From: Cohaesibacter sp. ES.047
GTDB lineage: Bacteria > Pseudomonadota > Alphaproteobacteria > Rhizobiales > Cohaesibacteraceae
Direction of reading: 5' to 3'
NCBI RefSeq assembly: GCF_900215505.1
Contig: NZ_LT907844.1
Span: 2,266,501-2,330,500 of the forward strand
Length of the DNA stretch: 64,000 nucleotides
This document shows positions 16,672 to 26,293 of the stretch, in pieces. The notes beneath the pieces are model-generated. The model was not told the DNA's origin. It worked only from the letters and a program-made list of their open reading frames with translations, and did no database searches. Position numbers and translations under genes: made by a program. Numbering within the stretch: position 1 is the stretch's first letter; each line of letters opens with the position of its first letter.

Positions 16672-19374
16672 ATGATCGAATACGGTTCGGCGAATAACAG
16701 CTTATGGCAACAAGTTCGGTTTCTCATATGGAATCCGGCCAACCTGCCCGCTTTGATCGCCGTGGTTGTCCTTGTGGCCGCGACCCTGTTTGCCGAGCAC
16801 ATCACTGAGAGCTCCGAGGCGCAGCAAGAACGATCGGCGCTGCAAAACAAGGCAACCGTGATGGCCGCAAAGCTTCAGGCCCACATGTCGCCGAGTATCG
16901 AACTGGCGCGAGGTCTTTCAGCCATGATCTCAACCGAGCCGGATATCGATCAGGAGCACTTTTCCGATTTGGCTCGCAATCTTTTTCATCAACACAGCCA
17001 CTTGATTAATATTGCCGGTGTACCGGGTATGGTCGTCAAAATGGTCTATCCTGAGCAAGAAAACCGCAAGGTGCTAGGGCTCGACCTTCGCAAACACGAG
17101 ACGCAAAGAGAGCTGGCCCTCAAGACACGAGACGAAAATACTCCGACCCTGGCTGGCCCGGTTGCACTCATTCAGGGTGGAGAGGCCTTCATCGTTCGCT
17201 ATCCCATCTACTATGACGACAAGGTTGTGGGGCGGCAGTTCTGGGGCCTTCTCTCGTTGGTTATCGACATCGCCGAGATTTATGACCATACGGGTCTTGA
17301 TGAGCAATCCAATGTCTCCTTTGCCCTTTTGGGGCGGGATGGCAAGGGTGAAAATGGTGCGCTTTTCTATGGTAGCGGAGCGGTGCTGGCCTCTCAGCCG
17401 GTTGAGGCCGTGGTTGACTTCGGCTTCGCCAGCTGGGTTCTCAAGGCCATCCCCAAAGGAGGATGGCAGGCTGGCACGCATCGCACAAAGTTGATCCGTC
17501 TTGTGGCGGCACTGGCGTTTTTGCTGATTGTCATTCCATTTCTTTTCGTCGGCTGGCTCTATCGGGATCGTCTGGTGCATCTGCGTGAGCGGATCATTCG
17601 CGATCACGCGCTGACCGACGCAAACAAGCGTTTGCAATTGGCCCTCGACGCATCGGGGATTGCTGTCTGGGAGATGGACCCGAAAACCGGCATTGCCAAA
17701 TGGGATCGGCGTTTCCTCAAGCAATTTGGTCTTGATCCGGAAGGCAAAGATCACTCCGATTTACAGGCGTTGCTGACGTGGCTTCCGATCGTGGATCGAG
17801 ACGCCACACTTGACGCAATCAGGGAAGCCCTGAAATCTAAGGGCAGATTCAGGAGCGATTATCGTGTGGCCATGCAGGATGGTGTGCAGAAACACTTTCG
17901 CACGGTCGGTTCCTTTCTCAAGGACGAAAACGGTGGCAGGCGGCTGGTCGGGCTCAATTGGGACATCACCACAGACGTCGAGCGCGAGAAGGAGCTCTGT
18001 CTTGCGCGAACCGAGAGCGACGAGCGCAATCAGGAGCTGGAGGAGGCAAAGGCACGCCTCGAGGCCCTCGCAAAGCACGATTTCCTGACCCGATTGCCCA
18101 ACCGGCGGTATCTGGATGAGAAACTGACCGGCAGCGAATATGAGCCAAGCCTCATGTCCGAAACGCTGCAAATGCTCAAGATCGATCTCGACGGCTTTAA
18201 GGACATCAACGACAGTTTTGGTCATGCCGCTGGTGACATCATGTTGCGCCGAACAGCCGACCTGTTGCGAAGCGCGATTAAAGAGGGGGAATTTGCGGCC
18301 CGTATCGGCGGTGATGAATTTGTTTTGCTGTGCGACAGCGCCAAGGAGCCTTCACGCCCCGAAACTCTGGCCAAACAGCTCCTCAGTGAAATTGACCGCC
18401 CCATCGACTATAGGGGGCGGACCTGTCGGTTGGGCATGAGCATCGGTATCTCATCAGGCAAGGATGCATTTCTGGACGCGGACAAAATGCTCAGCAACTC
18501 CGATCTGGCCCTTTATCAGGTCAAGCAAAAGGGCAAGGGCGGTTTCGAGGTCTTTTCCCAGCCGCTGTATCAAAGGGTGCGGCAGGAACGCGAACTGGCT
18601 GAAGATCTGCTGCGCGCCATCGAAACCCGCGAGTTCATCGCCCATTTTCAGGGTCAGTATTGCGCCAAGACCCACAATCTCGTTGGAGTGGAAGCGCTTG
18701 TCCGTTGGAACCATCCAAGGCGCGGTATGCTCCAGCCCTGCGAGTTTCTTGGTCTGGCCGAGAGCCTGGGCCTTACAAGTACCATCGACGCGCTTGTGCT
18801 TGATCAGACCATCGAAGCCAAAGCCTTCTGGGAGAAAAGGGGCCTGACAGTTCCGCGGGTCTCGGTCAACGTATCGGCACGACGTCTTGGGGATGCGGAT
18901 CTGATATCCAAACTCAAGAAGATTGATTTCGACTGGCGTTCGCTAACCTTCGAATTGCTCGAATCCACATTTCTGGATCACAGTGACACACAGGTTGCTG
19001 CCAACATTCGACAGATCCGCAATATGGGTATCGAAATCGAGATCGACGACTTCGGCACCGCTTATGCGTCGATTGTCAGCCTCACCCATCTTTTGCCTCA
19101 CCGGTTGAAGATCGACCGCGAACTGATCCAGCCTGTAATCAACAGCACGGATCAGCGCGAACTCGTGCACTCGATCATCCAAATCGGACGGACGCTCGGA
19201 ATCGGGACCGTGGCTGAAGGGGTCGAAACCATGGTTCATGCGGATATTCTCGAAGCAATGGGGGTGGATGTGCTGCAGGGCTATGCCTTCTGCCGGCCCG
19301 TGACCGCAGAGCGTTTCCTCCGGCACAACAAGGAACGTCAGTTGGGCAAGATCGGGCAGTCCGGTAGGCGCTAG
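16672..19374 (+). CDS. CHASE-PAS-GGDEF-EAL cyclic-di-GMP turnover protein
   Basis: 900 residues. Two membrane segments (about 19-40 and 281-301) flank a periplasmic CHASE-like sensor with 'GVPGMVVKMVYPE' and 'EAFIVRYPIYYD'. A PAS fold (about 320-435), a short coiled coil and a GGDEF domain follow (GGDEF at 546-550), then an EAL domain (EAL at 674-676). The cyclase active site is intact, but the upstream inhibitory RxxD site reads KEGE, so product inhibition is probably lost. The EAL domain keeps 'NVSARR', 'ELLES', 'DDFGTA', 'LKID', 'AEGVET' and 'QGYAFCRP', so phosphodiesterase activity looks possible. Net activity cannot be told from sequence. Confidence 0.93.
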   Translation: MIEYGSANNSLWQQVRFLIWNPANLPALIAVVVLVAATLFAEHITESSEAQQERSALQNKATVMAAKLQAHMSPSIELARGLSAMISTEPDIDQEHFSDLARNLFHQHSHLINIAGVPGMVVKMVYPEQENRKVLGLDLRKHETQRELALKTRDENTPTLAGPVALIQGGEAFIVRYPIYYDDKVVGRQFWGLLSLVIDIAEIYDHTGLDEQSNVSFALLGRDGKGENGALFYGSGAVLASQPVEAVVDFGFASWVLKAIPKGGWQAGTHRTKLIRLVAALAFLLIVIPFLFVGWLYRDRLVHLRERIIRDHALTDANKRLQLALDASGIAVWEMDPKTGIAKWDRRFLKQFGLDPEGKDHSDLQALLTWLPIVDRDATLDAIREALKSKGRFRSDYRVAMQDGVQKHFRTVGSFLKDENGGRRLVGLNWDITTDVEREKELCLARTESDERNQELEEAKARLEALAKHDFLTRLPNRRYLDEKLTGSEYEPSLMSETLQMLKIDLDGFKDINDSFGHAAGDIMLRRTADLLRSAIKEGEFAARIGGDEFVLLCDSAKEPSRPETLAKQLLSEIDRPIDYRGRTCRLGMSIGISSGKDAFLDADKMLSNSDLALYQVKQKGKGGFEVFSQPLYQRVRQERELAEDLLRAIETREFIAHFQGQYCAKTHNLVGVEALVRWNHPRRGMLQPCEFLGLAESLGLTSTIDALVLDQTIEAKAFWEKRGLTVPRVSVNVSARRLGDADLISKLKKIDFDWRSLTFELLESTFLDHSDTQVAANIRQIRNMGIEIEIDDFGTAYASIVSLTHLLPHRLKIDRELIQPVINSTDQRELVHSIIQIGRTLGIGTVAEGVETMVHADILEAMGVDVLQGYAFCRPVTAERFLRHNKERQLGKIGQSGRR

Positions 19375-19400
19375 AAACCATCCAATCTTGAGATAAAACA

Positions 19401-19432
19401 GCCCCCGCATCACGCGATGCGGAGGCTTTTTT
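19401..19432 (+). terminator. Intrinsic terminator after the GGDEF-EAL gene
   Basis: GCCCCCGCATC pairs with GATGCGGAGGC around an ACGC loop, followed by TTTTTT. It lies 27 bases after the stop codon. Confidence 0.9.
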
Positions 19433-19469
19433 CGTTCTACCGTCTTTCATCACCTAGCAGGCCGGTTTT

Positions 19470-20393
19470 CTATGCCGTCAACTGATAGCTGACCGGCACA
19501 TACCGGAACCCGTCACCATTTGTCTCGACAAATCCGGCTGCCGGGAAGGGCATGTGATAACCGATCATCGGAATGCGGTCGGTGGCCAGCATGCCGAGAA
19601 CCTTGCGGCGGGACTTCGCTGCCATTTCCTTGTCCATGTCAAAGCGCACCTCCCAGTCAGGGTAGGCGAGGGACCAAACATAATGGTTGGCAAGATCGGC
19701 CATGAGAAGAAGCTGCTGGTCATTGCTATCGAGCATGAAGGTCATGTGGCCGGGGGTGTGACCCGGTGCGAGCATTGCAGAAATGCCCGGCGCCACGCTG
19801 TCACCATCAGACAGGAACGACATTCTCTCGGCAAGCGGTTTCACATTCTTGGCAAAGCCTTCGCTGTCAGTCTTGGACCAGTGGTCATACTCGATCTGCC
19901 CGGTAAGGAATGCAGCATTCTCAAACGTCGGAGCGCCGTCTGCCATCAGACCGCCGATGTGGTCGCCGTGCATATGCGTGATGACCACATGGGTCACCTC
20001 TGACGGTTTGGTGCCTGCTTCTGCGAGCGCTGCCGTGATGCCCGCTGCGTTAAGGCCGGTATCGAACAGGATCACATTCTCGCCGCTGCGAACCAGCGTC
20101 GGCGTGAAATAGAACTGGGCCATGTCTGTCCCGATAAAGTTGGCCTTGCTGATCTCTGCGAATGTCTCGTCGGACACATTGAGACCGAAAATGCCGTGCG
20201 GATTGTCGCGCGGGGCAGAGCCGGCGAGCAGGGCCACGACCTCCAGATCGCCAACCTTGAACCCGCGGGCCTTGGCCATCGGCAGCAATTTTTTCTTGTG
20301 ATCCATGGCCAATGAAGGCCGAGGAAGGGTCAGACTGCCAGCCACTCCGGCAGCTGCAAGCATGGCTGTGCGGCGATTGATAGAAAAAGTCAT
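19470..20393 (-). CDS. Exported metallo-beta-lactamase-fold hydrolase
   Basis: 307 residues. The zinc-binding motif 'THMHGDHIGG' and a later 'APGHTPGH' identify the MBL fold, as in lactonases and related hydrolases. The N-terminus 'INRRTAMLAAAGVAGSLTLP' is a twin-arginine-type leader, so the enzyme is probably periplasmic and exported folded. The ATG at 20393 is used because it gives this leader and has a GGGAG site; an in-frame start 29 codons upstream does not look coding. Substrate unknown; a quorum-quenching lactonase is one possibility only. Confidence 0.88.
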   Translation of the reverse strand: MTFSINRRTAMLAAAGVAGSLTLPRPSLAMDHKKKLLPMAKARGFKVGDLEVVALLAGSAPRDNPHGIFGLNVSDETFAEISKANFIGTDMAQFYFTPTLVRSGENVILFDTGLNAAGITAALAEAGTKPSEVTHVVITHMHGDHIGGLMADGAPTFENAAFLTGQIEYDHWSKTDSEGFAKNVKPLAERMSFLSDGDSVAPGISAMLAPGHTPGHMTFMLDSNDQQLLLMADLANHYVWSLAYPDWEVRFDMDKEMAAKSRRKVLGMLATDRIPMIGYHMPFPAAGFVETNGDGFRYVPVSYQLTA

Positions 20394-20762
20394 GTCTTTT
20401 CTCCCATGTGACATGCGGCGTTTTCGCGTCGTTCGCGTCCGGCCGTCTTGTGGTCGCTGGTCTTTTCCTGCAGTCATCACGTCCCAAAAGCATCAAGGGC
20501 GTTGCCGCAGCATGGCTTTATCAGTGTTGATTGTTTTTGGAGCTCTTCTGCCATCCCGTCAAAGCCAGAAGCTCTCTTACTTATCTACGTAGAAAAACTA
20601 GTATTGGATGATCGGGAGATCAAAACAATTGCTTGTGAAGCGGCGGTGGATCGATCTGGTGTCGGGCAGGGCTGCTCGAATGAGCGCACATTAACTCTTA
20701 TCAAAACAATTGAACATAAGATGTCCAAATCACAGATCTCATTGGCATGTGGCGAGTTTTTT
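20394..20762. other. Intergenic region between divergent genes
   Basis: About 370 bases separating the MBL gene and the acyltransferase gene. The acyltransferase frame stays open leftwards across much of it, with a possible earlier ATG at 20721, but that part does not resemble the family. Otherwise nothing recognisable. Confidence 0.4.
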
Positions 20763-21929
20763 ATGGCGTCAAACAACTCTGATCAGTCCGAAAGCAGGCC
20801 AGTTTATCGGCTATTCGCCCTTTGGCGACTGATCGCTGCCATTGCAGTGATGATGTATCACATCGGTCTCTACGGGCCGCCCGCTTACCATGATCTGGCA
20901 AAAAACCTTGAGATGCTCAATGACATGCTGGACATGTTTTTTGTCGTTTCGGGCTTTCTGATCTTCAGCTTCTATATTGATCGACTGACTTCCTTTGCCG
21001 AATACAAGGCCTTTCTCGTCCGCCGGGTTGCGCGTCTTTATCCGCTGCATCTTTTGACACTGGCCTGCTTCTGCCTTGTCTGGCTCGCTGTGGGGCTTGG
21101 CATCGTTAGTGCCAAGATGACCGAGAGCTACAGCTTTGTCAGCCTGATCGAGGAAGTGCTGATGATCAATGCATGGGGCTTCAGCGACACTTTGTCCTTC
21201 AACTATGTGTCCTGGTCCCTGTCGGCCGAGTGGTTCGCCTATCTCATGTTTCCGCTATTGGTCGTCATCTGGCAAAAGTGGCAGTTGGGCGGGCTGATCG
21301 GTCTGATGTTCGTGACCATTCTCGCCCTTGAAGGTCTGACGTGGATCGGCTTCATGCCCTTCCCCTCCTGGCTGGAGGCGACCACTTGGGGGGCTTATCG
21401 CGTCTTTGCAGATTTCGTGTTGGGGGCAACGATCTGTGTTCTGGCCCAGCGCCGCTATGTGCCGATGCGCAGTCAATGGTGGCCGTGGGCAGGATATGCC
21501 ATGGCGGTCTTTGTTCTGCTGTCTGACCCTGAGTGGGGATATCTGTCCATGATCGCCATCGCGCTGGCTCTGTTTCTGGCCGCGCAGGTGGAAATCAATG
21601 CCCCCGAACGCACGGCTTATCTCAACCCCCTGATGCCGTTGTCAGCGGTGTCCTTCGGCATCTACATGTGGCATCCAGTCGTTGCCAGCGCCGTGATCGG
21701 CCTTGTCTGGCAACGTTGGCTACTGCCCGACTTCGGAACGCCCTTCTGGGTCATGGTCGCCATCACGGTGATCGGGTCGATGGTGGTCAGTCTGCTTTCG
21801 GCCTATTTCTTTGAAGCTCCGGTCCGGCGAGCCATTCTCAATTGGCAAGCTCGCCGAGAAGCGAGGCGCAAAGAACAGGACGCAGGGCTGTCAGCCGCCC
21901 GCGCCAAGCAGTTTGACTTGCGGGCTTAA
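20763..21929 (+). CDS. Acyltransferase family 3 membrane protein
   Basis: 388 residues with about ten membrane segments. The acyltransferase-3 signature is present: 'YRLFALWRLIAAIAVMMYHIG' region with the essential His, then 'DMFFVVSGFLIFSF' and 'RRVARLYPLHLLTL'. Such proteins O-acylate (often O-acetylate) surface glycans or lipids from the inner membrane. The start is uncertain: ATG 20763 matches the usual short N-terminus, ATG 20721 would add 14 residues. The stop overlaps the stop of convergent nudC in a shared TTAA. Confidence 0.85.
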   Translation: MASNNSDQSESRPVYRLFALWRLIAAIAVMMYHIGLYGPPAYHDLAKNLEMLNDMLDMFFVVSGFLIFSFYIDRLTSFAEYKAFLVRRVARLYPLHLLTLACFCLVWLAVGLGIVSAKMTESYSFVSLIEEVLMINAWGFSDTLSFNYVSWSLSAEWFAYLMFPLLVVIWQKWQLGGLIGLMFVTILALEGLTWIGFMPFPSWLEATTWGAYRVFADFVLGATICVLAQRRYVPMRSQWWPWAGYAMAVFVLLSDPEWGYLSMIAIALALFLAAQVEINAPERTAYLNPLMPLSAVSFGIYMWHPVVASAVIGLVWQRWLLPDFGTPFWVMVAITVIGSMVVSLLSAYFFEAPVRRAILNWQARREARRKEQDAGLSAARAKQFDLRA

Positions 21930-22936
21930 CCAGCGTCCACCCAATAGCGAATGAGCCAGGCCGCAATGGAAAAGCGACCCGGAATATGCGGTAGACCACA
22001 GCTGGAGTCCCGGCTCAACATTTCCCGAACCTGATCGCGTGTGAACCAGCCTGCGTTGGTCAACTCCGTCGGATCGATGGAAATCTCCGAGCTCAAAGCC
22101 TCGGCAAAGCAGCCGAGCATCAAGGACGAGGGAAAGGGCCATGGCTGGCTGGTGAGATACTGAACCGCACCAATCGCAATGCCTGCCTCTTCCTCTATCT
22201 CCCGCCGCACCGCATGCTCAAGGGTCTCGCCCTGCTCCATGTAGCCGGCAAGGGTCGAATACATCGGCGAGTCAAACCGCGTGTGATGGCCCAGAAGACA
22301 CCGTTCGATGCCTGCCTCGTCGCGATGGATGGCGAGCATGATGACGACAGGATCCGTGCGGGGAAATTGAAACGACGAACAGCTCGGACAATCCCGCCGC
22401 GCACCGGAGAGGGCCACCTGTGTCAGGGCTCCGCATTTCGAGCAGTAGCGCTGCGTGTCGTGCCAATGGAGCAAGCTGGTTGCCTGCGCCACAGCGCCCA
22501 CCTGATCCGGGGGCAAAAGAGCCTTGAGCCCCACGTCGCGCACGGTTCCAGCGCAATAACCAGCCTTCTCGTCAAGCGCCTGACCTGCCTCGCCCTTGAG
22601 GCGTGTTGCGAGCCTTGGGGCGTTATCCTCATCCGGATCGGTGCCAAGCAGGATGACGCTGTCCATGTCTCCCCCCAACCGTTCCACACTGGCCAAACAG
22701 AACAACGGATCAAGCCTGTCGTCACGCTGGCGCATCACGACTTGATCGCCATCGAACAGATAGAAGCGCGCACCCGGTGCTGCCATCATGCGTTCAAGAG
22801 TGGTTTCGTCCCGTGCTTCGGTGTCGCGATCAAGGCGGTTGTGCGCATATCCAAGACCTTCAAAGGTCGGCAGCGTGTGCGAAAAGGCAAAGAAGTCGTC
22901 ATTGGAAAGGCTAGCCATTGGATCCGGACCATTCAT
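21926..22936 (-). CDS. nudC: NAD+ diphosphatase NudC
   Basis: 336 residues. Hydrolyses NAD(H) and can remove NAD caps from RNA 5' ends. The zinc ribbon uses Cys165, Cys168, Cys183 and Cys186. The Nudix box begins 'GYMEQGETLEHAVRREI' (Gly231 on) and ends with Glu-Glu-Glu-Ala-Gly. The NudC-specific 'SQPWPFPSS' follows at about 263-271. The N-terminal NUDIX-like domain is present, so it is a full-length member. It is probably transcribed alone. Confidence 0.95.
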   Translation of the reverse strand: MNGPDPMASLSNDDFFAFSHTLPTFEGLGYAHNRLDRDTEARDETTLERMMAAPGARFYLFDGDQVVMRQRDDRLDPLFCLASVERLGGDMDSVILLGTDPDEDNAPRLATRLKGEAGQALDEKAGYCAGTVRDVGLKALLPPDQVGAVAQATSLLHWHDTQRYCSKCGALTQVALSGARRDCPSCSSFQFPRTDPVVIMLAIHRDEAGIERCLLGHHTRFDSPMYSTLAGYMEQGETLEHAVRREIEEEAGIAIGAVQYLTSQPWPFPSSLMLGCFAEALSSEISIDPTELTNAGWFTRDQVREMLSRDSSCGLPHIPGRFSIAAWLIRYWVDAG

Positions 22937-23069
22937 TCTTTAATAGCGGGCTGTGAAAGCGGGGATCAACCCTGAGAACCGGGAGGAGAAAACAGGGCAG
23001 GGGGATGATATGGCTCTCTTTTACGCGCCCTTCAGCGTCTTATGCAAGGGATCTGTCTTTTGCAAACCG

Positions 23070-23477
23070 TCAGAGCAGCGCGGCTCTGAGCGTTTCGATC
23101 ATTTTCTCCGCGTCCTGGTCAGAGTAGGGGCGGGCTGGCAATTTGCCCCAGATCGGGCCGGGCCATGCGCCGTCGCCTTCATTGCGAGCGATCACATGCA
23201 CATGGAGCTGACGGACCTGATTGCCCAGTTGCGCCACATTGAGTTTGTCGCAGCCAGTGGCCTGTTGCAGCGCTTGGGATACCTGCCGAATCTCGTCCAT
23301 GAGCAAGTGTTGCTCGCCACGGGCCAGATCAATCAGTTCCACAAGACTGCTTCGCTGGGGCACCATCAGCAGCCAGACGAAATTGGCATCGTTCATCAGC
23401 CGCACGCTACACAGCTCAAGCTCGGCCAGTGGCAGACTGTCGCCTTCGAGTTGGGGATCAAGTGTGAATTGGGCCAT
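23070..23477 (-). CDS. HIT-domain hydrolase
   Basis: 135 residues of the HIT superfamily, whose members split nucleoside phosphates such as Ap4A and adenylylated compounds. The active-site strand reads 'QLHVHVIAR', with two of the triad histidines and Gln in place of the first, a variant seen in this proteobacterial branch. It is followed by 'GDGAWPGPIWG', also typical of that branch. The ATG at 23477 has a GGAGAG site; the longer frame adds 19 charged residues that look non-coding. Confidence 0.88.
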   Translation of the reverse strand: MAQFTLDPQLEGDSLPLAELELCSVRLMNDANFVWLLMVPQRSSLVELIDLARGEQHLLMDEIRQVSQALQQATGCDKLNVAQLGNQVRQLHVHVIARNEGDGAWPGPIWGKLPARPYSDQDAEKMIETLRAALL

Positions 23478-23562
23478 TGTGTCTCTCCAAGGTTCTGCGG
23501 CTTTTTCATCACGATTGCGCTCTGCCTCTTGCATTCGCTTGCAACAAATGACATATGAACCA

Positions 23563-23662
23563 GTGGAAGGTTGGCAATGGACGTTCCCCTCGCCAATCGG
23601 GTCAGGTCCGGAAGGAAGCAGCCCTAACGAGTTACAGAGCGGGTCATCTGTTCAGCCTTCCA
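23563..23662 (+). ncRNA. ffs: Small signal recognition particle RNA (4.5S type)
   Basis: The highly conserved SRP core GGTCAGGTCCGGAAGGAAGC, split by the GGAA tetraloop, lies at 23600-23619. The flanks GTGGAAGG (23563-23570) and CCTTCCAC (23655-23662) pair to close the hairpin of about 100 bases. The RNA binds Ffh and targets membrane proteins to the translocon. It sits just upstream of dnaX, a common alphaproteobacterial position. Ends are estimated from the pairing. Confidence 0.95.
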
Positions 23663-23841
23663 CTTTCTCCACAAAATCTGTTCGATCCGGTATCCTGCAA
23701 GACGGGCGCTTGATGCACCCTTTCCGCCCGGTGCCTTGCTGTCAACAGGCAGCATCTCACTGCGACAAGAAAGGTGACGTGTCGTTGTCTCCTCTGCTAT
23801 GGATGGAGCTTACGGTCACAATGGTGAACAAGGACTTCTCG

Positions 23842-25821
23842 ATGGACGGTCAGGATCTTCAATCCCACGCAGGATATCGTGTGCTGGCGCGCAAATATCG
23901 CCCGGCAGGCTTTGAAGACATGGTCGGCCAGACGCCGATGATTCGCACCCTGACCAATGCATTCGCCACTGGCAGGATTGCTCAGGCCTACATGTTGACC
24001 GGTGTGCGCGGCGTCGGCAAGACCACAACAGCTCGCATCCTCGCCCGCGCTCTCAATTATGAAATTCCCGGTGAGATCGACGAACCGACCATTAATATGG
24101 ATCGCATCGGCACCCATTGTCAGGCCATCATGGAAGGCCGCCATGTCGACATCATGGAGATGGACGCGGCGTCCCACACATCGATCAACGACATTCGCGA
24201 GATCATCGAGGCGGCCCGCTACAAACCGGTGAGCGCCCGCTACAAGGTCTATATCATCGATGAGGTGCACATGCTCTCGACTGCCGCTTTCAATGGTCTG
24301 CTGAAGACCCTTGAAGAGCCGCCCGAGCATGTGAAGTTCATTTTCGCAACGACCGAAATCCGCAAGGTCCCCGTCACGGTCCTGTCGCGCTGTCAGCGCT
24401 TTGACTTGCGCCGCATTGATGCCGCTGACATGGCAGGCTACATGCGCAAGATCTGTGACAAGGAACAGGTCGATATCGAGGACGATGCGCTGCAGATGAT
24501 CGCCCGCGCAGGCGAGGGATCGGTGCGCGATTCTCTGTCCCTTCTTGATCAGGCGATTTCCCACGGCGCGGGCAAGATTACCACCGAGACAACCCGCCAG
24601 ATGCTGGGGCTCGCTGACCGGGCGCGGATCATTGATCTGTTTGAGGCCGTGATGAAAGGCGATATAGCCACCGCACTTGAGGAGTTGAAAGCGCAATATG
24701 ACATCGGGGCCGATCCAGCGGTCGTGCTCTCGGATCTGGCCGATTTCGTTCATCTCGTCACCCGCCTGAAGCTCACGCCCGACGCCCAGTCGGATGCAGC
24801 GGCAACCGAAGCTGAAAAGAGCCGGGGCCGCGATTTTTCCGGTCAGCTGTCTGTTCGGGTGCTATCGCGTGCCTGGCAGATGATCCTCAAGGGGCTGTCG
24901 GAGGTGCAGACATCGCCGCGACCTCTGGCGTCGGCAGAAATGGTGCTGGTCCGCCTTGCCTATGTCGCGGACCTTCCCACCCCGGACGAGGCCCTGCGCC
25001 ATCTGACCAATCGCGATTATCGCCCGCCGATGCCAACGGGCGCGGGCGCCGGTCCATCAGTGCCGCCTGACGCCACCACACCGCCTCCCGATGCCCAAAG
25101 CTCTGCGGTGGCAGACCCCCATGAGACGCCTTCAAGCAACAATGGCCCGACGGCCATGCGGGCAACAAGCGGGCGCTCCACACCGGTCTCGACGCCCGAT
25201 CAGGCTCCCGCTGCGACCTTGGGACAGGCTGAGCCTGTCAAAACTGAAAAGGCAGACCTTCGGCTGGTCGCCAGCAACAGCGAAGCCGACGTCGCCAAAC
25301 GAAAGCCGACCGGGGATGACGCGCAACCACGCGAATCCTCGCTCAGACCAGTCATCACCCGCTTTGAACAGATCGTCGCAATCGCCAAGAAGAATCGCGA
25401 TATTGCGCTGCAATTGATACTGGAATCCGCCGTACGCCCGATCAGTATGGAGCAGGGCCGACTTGTCATCGCCTATGACGGCTTTGACAGCGAAGCCTTT
25501 CAGTCGAAGCTCTCTCGCAAGCTTGGTGACTGGACCGGCGAACGCTGGATCGTCGAACTTGCAGGTGAGGGCGGCGGCGCGACGATTTCCGAACGCAAGG
25601 AAGAACGGGAACGACAGGCCCGCGAAGAGGCCGATCAGCATCCGCTCGTCGAAGCTGTGCGCGACATGTTCCCCGGCTCCAAGATTGTTGATGTTCGCTT
25701 CCATCGCGATTTCGAGGAAGAATTCCTCGAAGTGGCCGCGGAAGAGCTCAACGAACAGGAAGACGATCTCCCCATCCTGCTTGCAGATGATGATGACTTC
25801 GGGATCGATGAGGATTTGTAG
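23842..25821 (+). CDS. dnaX: DNA polymerase III subunits gamma/tau
   Basis: 659 residues. Clamp-loader ATPase of the replisome. Walker A 'GVRGVGKTTTA', Walker B 'VYIIDEVHMLS', 'LLKTLEEPP' and the SRC motif 'VTVLSRCQRFDLR' are intact. The zinc-finger cysteines of E. coli DnaX are mostly missing (only 'GTHCQAIME'), as I expect in alphaproteobacteria. After about residue 375 comes a Pro/Ala-rich linker and a tau-like C-terminal domain. The ATG at 23842 has AAGGA 7 bases upstream; an in-frame ATG at 23821 is also possible. No A-rich slippery site for a separate gamma product is evident. Followed by ybaB. Confidence 0.94.
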   Translation: MDGQDLQSHAGYRVLARKYRPAGFEDMVGQTPMIRTLTNAFATGRIAQAYMLTGVRGVGKTTTARILARALNYEIPGEIDEPTINMDRIGTHCQAIMEGRHVDIMEMDAASHTSINDIREIIEAARYKPVSARYKVYIIDEVHMLSTAAFNGLLKTLEEPPEHVKFIFATTEIRKVPVTVLSRCQRFDLRRIDAADMAGYMRKICDKEQVDIEDDALQMIARAGEGSVRDSLSLLDQAISHGAGKITTETTRQMLGLADRARIIDLFEAVMKGDIATALEELKAQYDIGADPAVVLSDLADFVHLVTRLKLTPDAQSDAAATEAEKSRGRDFSGQLSVRVLSRAWQMILKGLSEVQTSPRPLASAEMVLVRLAYVADLPTPDEALRHLTNRDYRPPMPTGAGAGPSVPPDATTPPPDAQSSAVADPHETPSSNNGPTAMRATSGRSTPVSTPDQAPAATLGQAEPVKTEKADLRLVASNSEADVAKRKPTGDDAQPRESSLRPVITRFEQIVAIAKKNRDIALQLILESAVRPISMEQGRLVIAYDGFDSEAFQSKLSRKLGDWTGERWIVELAGEGGGATISERKEERERQAREEADQHPLVEAVRDMFPGSKIVDVRFHRDFEEEFLEVAAEELNEQEDDLPILLADDDDFGIDEDL

Positions 25822-25941
25822 CTTGAACCGGAGCAATCCGGTCTCATATACAGTCCAGTCACAATCAATAGAGTAGCACAGACTGTCCGCTTCGGCTCAC
25901 ACTGGCCGGAAAAGACAGGATCAACAAGGGAAGCGATCATC

Positions 25942-26262
25942 ATGGACATGATGAAGATGATGAAGAAGGCCAAGGAAATGCAGGCCAAAATGGCCGAGAT
26001 GCAGGAACAGGTGGCCGAAATGGAAGCGACCGGCGTGGCCGGTGGAGACACGGTCAAGATCACCCTGTCTGGCAAGGGTGTGATGAAGACGCTCTCCATT
26101 GATCCGTCTTTGATCAATCCCGACGATGCTGAAATCCTTGAGGATCTCATTATCGCCGCGCACAACGACGCCAAGTCCAAGGTCGAAGCTGCGATGCAGG
26201 AAAAGATGCAGGATATGGCTGGCGAACTCGGCCTGCCAGCAGGCATGAACCTGCCGTTCTAG
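25942..26262 (+). CDS. YbaB/EbfC nucleoid-associated protein
   Basis: 106 residues. A short helical, Lys/Met/Glu-rich N-terminus ('[20 protein letters not shown]') leads into the YbaB fold with '[20 protein letters not shown]' and '[14 protein letters not shown]'. Family members form tweezer-like dimers that bind DNA without strong sequence preference. It lies between dnaX and recR, its usual company. Confidence 0.95.
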   Translation: MDMMKMMKKAKEMQAKMAEMQEQVAEMEATGVAGGDTVKITLSGKGVMKTLSIDPSLINPDDAEILEDLIIAAHNDAKSKVEAAMQEKMQDMAGELGLPAGMNLPF

Positions 26263-26293
26263 GCATCCCGCCCGATGCAAGCGAGTTGATCCG

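Noticed and set aside
24990..25320. Programmed frameshift in dnaX giving a separate gamma subunit
   Set aside because: No A-AAA-AAG type slippery heptamer or associated stem is seen in the linker region.
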